A stretch of 6,481 nucleotides of DNA, from assembly GCA_001513505.1 (NCBI GenBank), contig LFTM01000308.1, positions 8,259 through 14,739 on the forward strand, written 5' to 3'. The position numbers were made by a program, and so were the translations under genes. Positions within the stretch are counted from its first letter, which is position 1, and each line of letters opens with the position of its first letter. Source of the stretch: Clostridiales bacterium DTU092 (GTDB taxonomy: Bacteria; Bacillota; Clostridia; Caldicoprobacterales; Caldicoprobacteraceae). Below, piece by piece: positions 6,184-6,481 of the stretch. Under the pieces are notes generated by a model. The model was not told the origin of the DNA. It did not search any database and worked only from the letters and a program-made list of their open reading frames with translations.

Positions 6184-6462
6184 ATGTCCTTCTCGTCAGC
6201 TGCGAAAAACGAGTTATGTCGTATCCCGCTGCAAAAAAGATGTTGTATGCTGGCGGAGTTGGCGGCATTTATTAATTTGAACGGGACTATACTATTTTCG
6301 GGAAATAGGAAGGTTCGGTTGTATTTGACTACCGAAAATGCATCGGTAGCCCGCAGGGTTTTTAAGTTGATTAAAAATCTGTATTCATTTCACCCTGAAA
6401 TATATATGCGTAAGAACCGGCGATTAAGAAAAAGCAATATATATATATTAACAGTATCCCAG
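6184..6462 (+). CDS. whiA: WhiA, DNA-binding cell-division/sporulation regulator (3'-truncated)
   Basis: The first 93 codons of WhiA, a conserved Gram-positive protein with an N-terminal domain related to LAGLIDADG homing endonucleases (without nuclease activity) and a C-terminal helix-turn-helix. It is a sporulation transcription regulator in Streptomyces and affects cell division and chromosome segregation in Bacillus. Visible hallmarks are the start MSFSSAAKNEL, the Cys pair at 20-21, LAELAAFINLNGTI (23-36), TTENASVARRVFKLIKNLY (49-67) and the basic stretch RKNRRLRKSN (76-85). Only part of the homing-endonuclease-like domain is present; about two thirds of a usual protein of some 310-320 residues is missing. 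The frame stays open into the adapter at 6463, but the residues it would add (LSLIHI) are artefact. It starts five bases after yvcK. Confidence 0.93.
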
Positions 6463-6481
6463 CTGTCTCTTATACACATCT
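6463..6481. other. Tn5 mosaic-end (Nextera) adapter contamination
   Basis: The last 19 bases, CTGTCTCTTATACACATCT, are the exact reverse complement of the 19-bp Tn5 mosaic end AGATGTGTATAAGAGACAG used in tagmentation libraries. They stand at the very end of the sequence inside a conserved gene, without any transposase. This is untrimmed adapter at a contig end, not a transposon. Genomic sequence should be considered to end at 6462. Confidence 0.97.

Noticed and set aside
6437..6448. (AT)6 microsatellite as a phase-variation tract
   Set aside because: It encodes the ordinary Ile-Tyr-Ile part of WhiA, is only 12 bases long in an A/T-rich context, and conserved whiA is not a plausible phase-variable gene.
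6463..6481. A Tn5-type or other transposon inserted in whiA
   Set aside because: Only the 19-bp engineered mosaic end is present, exactly at the sequence end and in the orientation expected of read-through into an adapter. There is no transposase or target-site duplication.

Overview
The window reads as a piece of a low-to-moderate GC Gram-positive genome of the Clostridia. The evidence is gene content and order: HPr kinase, MurB, a PHP phosphoesterase, RapZ (YvcJ), YvcK/GlmR and WhiA, all on the plus strand. This is the conserved hprK-murB-PHP-rapZ-yvcK-whiA neighbourhood of that class. Strong purine-rich Shine-Dalgarno sequences and A/T-rich codon choice fit. I cannot name the genus from sequence alone.

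Layout. Bases 13-939 encode HPr kinase/phosphorylase. Its frame is open to base 1, so the true start may lie outside the window. After 107 bases comes a stand-alone family-1-type solute-binding protein (1047-2303) with a membrane-spanning N-terminus, no lipobox and no permease beside it. A 124-base A/T-rich gap with an 8-bp inverted repeat precedes murB (2428-3342). murB is tightly followed by a PHP-domain metal-dependent phosphoesterase (3356-4105). An 87-base gap with a textbook extended -10 promoter leads into a tight run of rapZ (4193-5059), yvcK (5066-6178) and whiA (from 6184, cut off).

The last 19 bases (6463-6481) are not genomic. They match exactly the Tn5 mosaic end used in Nextera-type libraries, so real sequence stops at 6462 and whiA is 3'-truncated there.

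How the genes work together. HprK links carbon status to HPr/Crh phosphorylation. MurB makes UDP-MurNAc from UDP-GlcNAc-enolpyruvate. RapZ and YvcK/GlmR are, in the organisms studied, regulators tied to amino-sugar supply and the UDP-GlcNAc pool. WhiA is a DNA-binding protein linked to cell division and sporulation. The theme is coupling of carbon and amino-sugar state to wall synthesis and division; that link is inferred from relatives and context. The less ordinary items are the orphan solute-binding protein between hprK and murB and the membrane-tethered form of YvcK. I see no wholly new system: no mobile element, CRISPR array, tRNA or rRNA.
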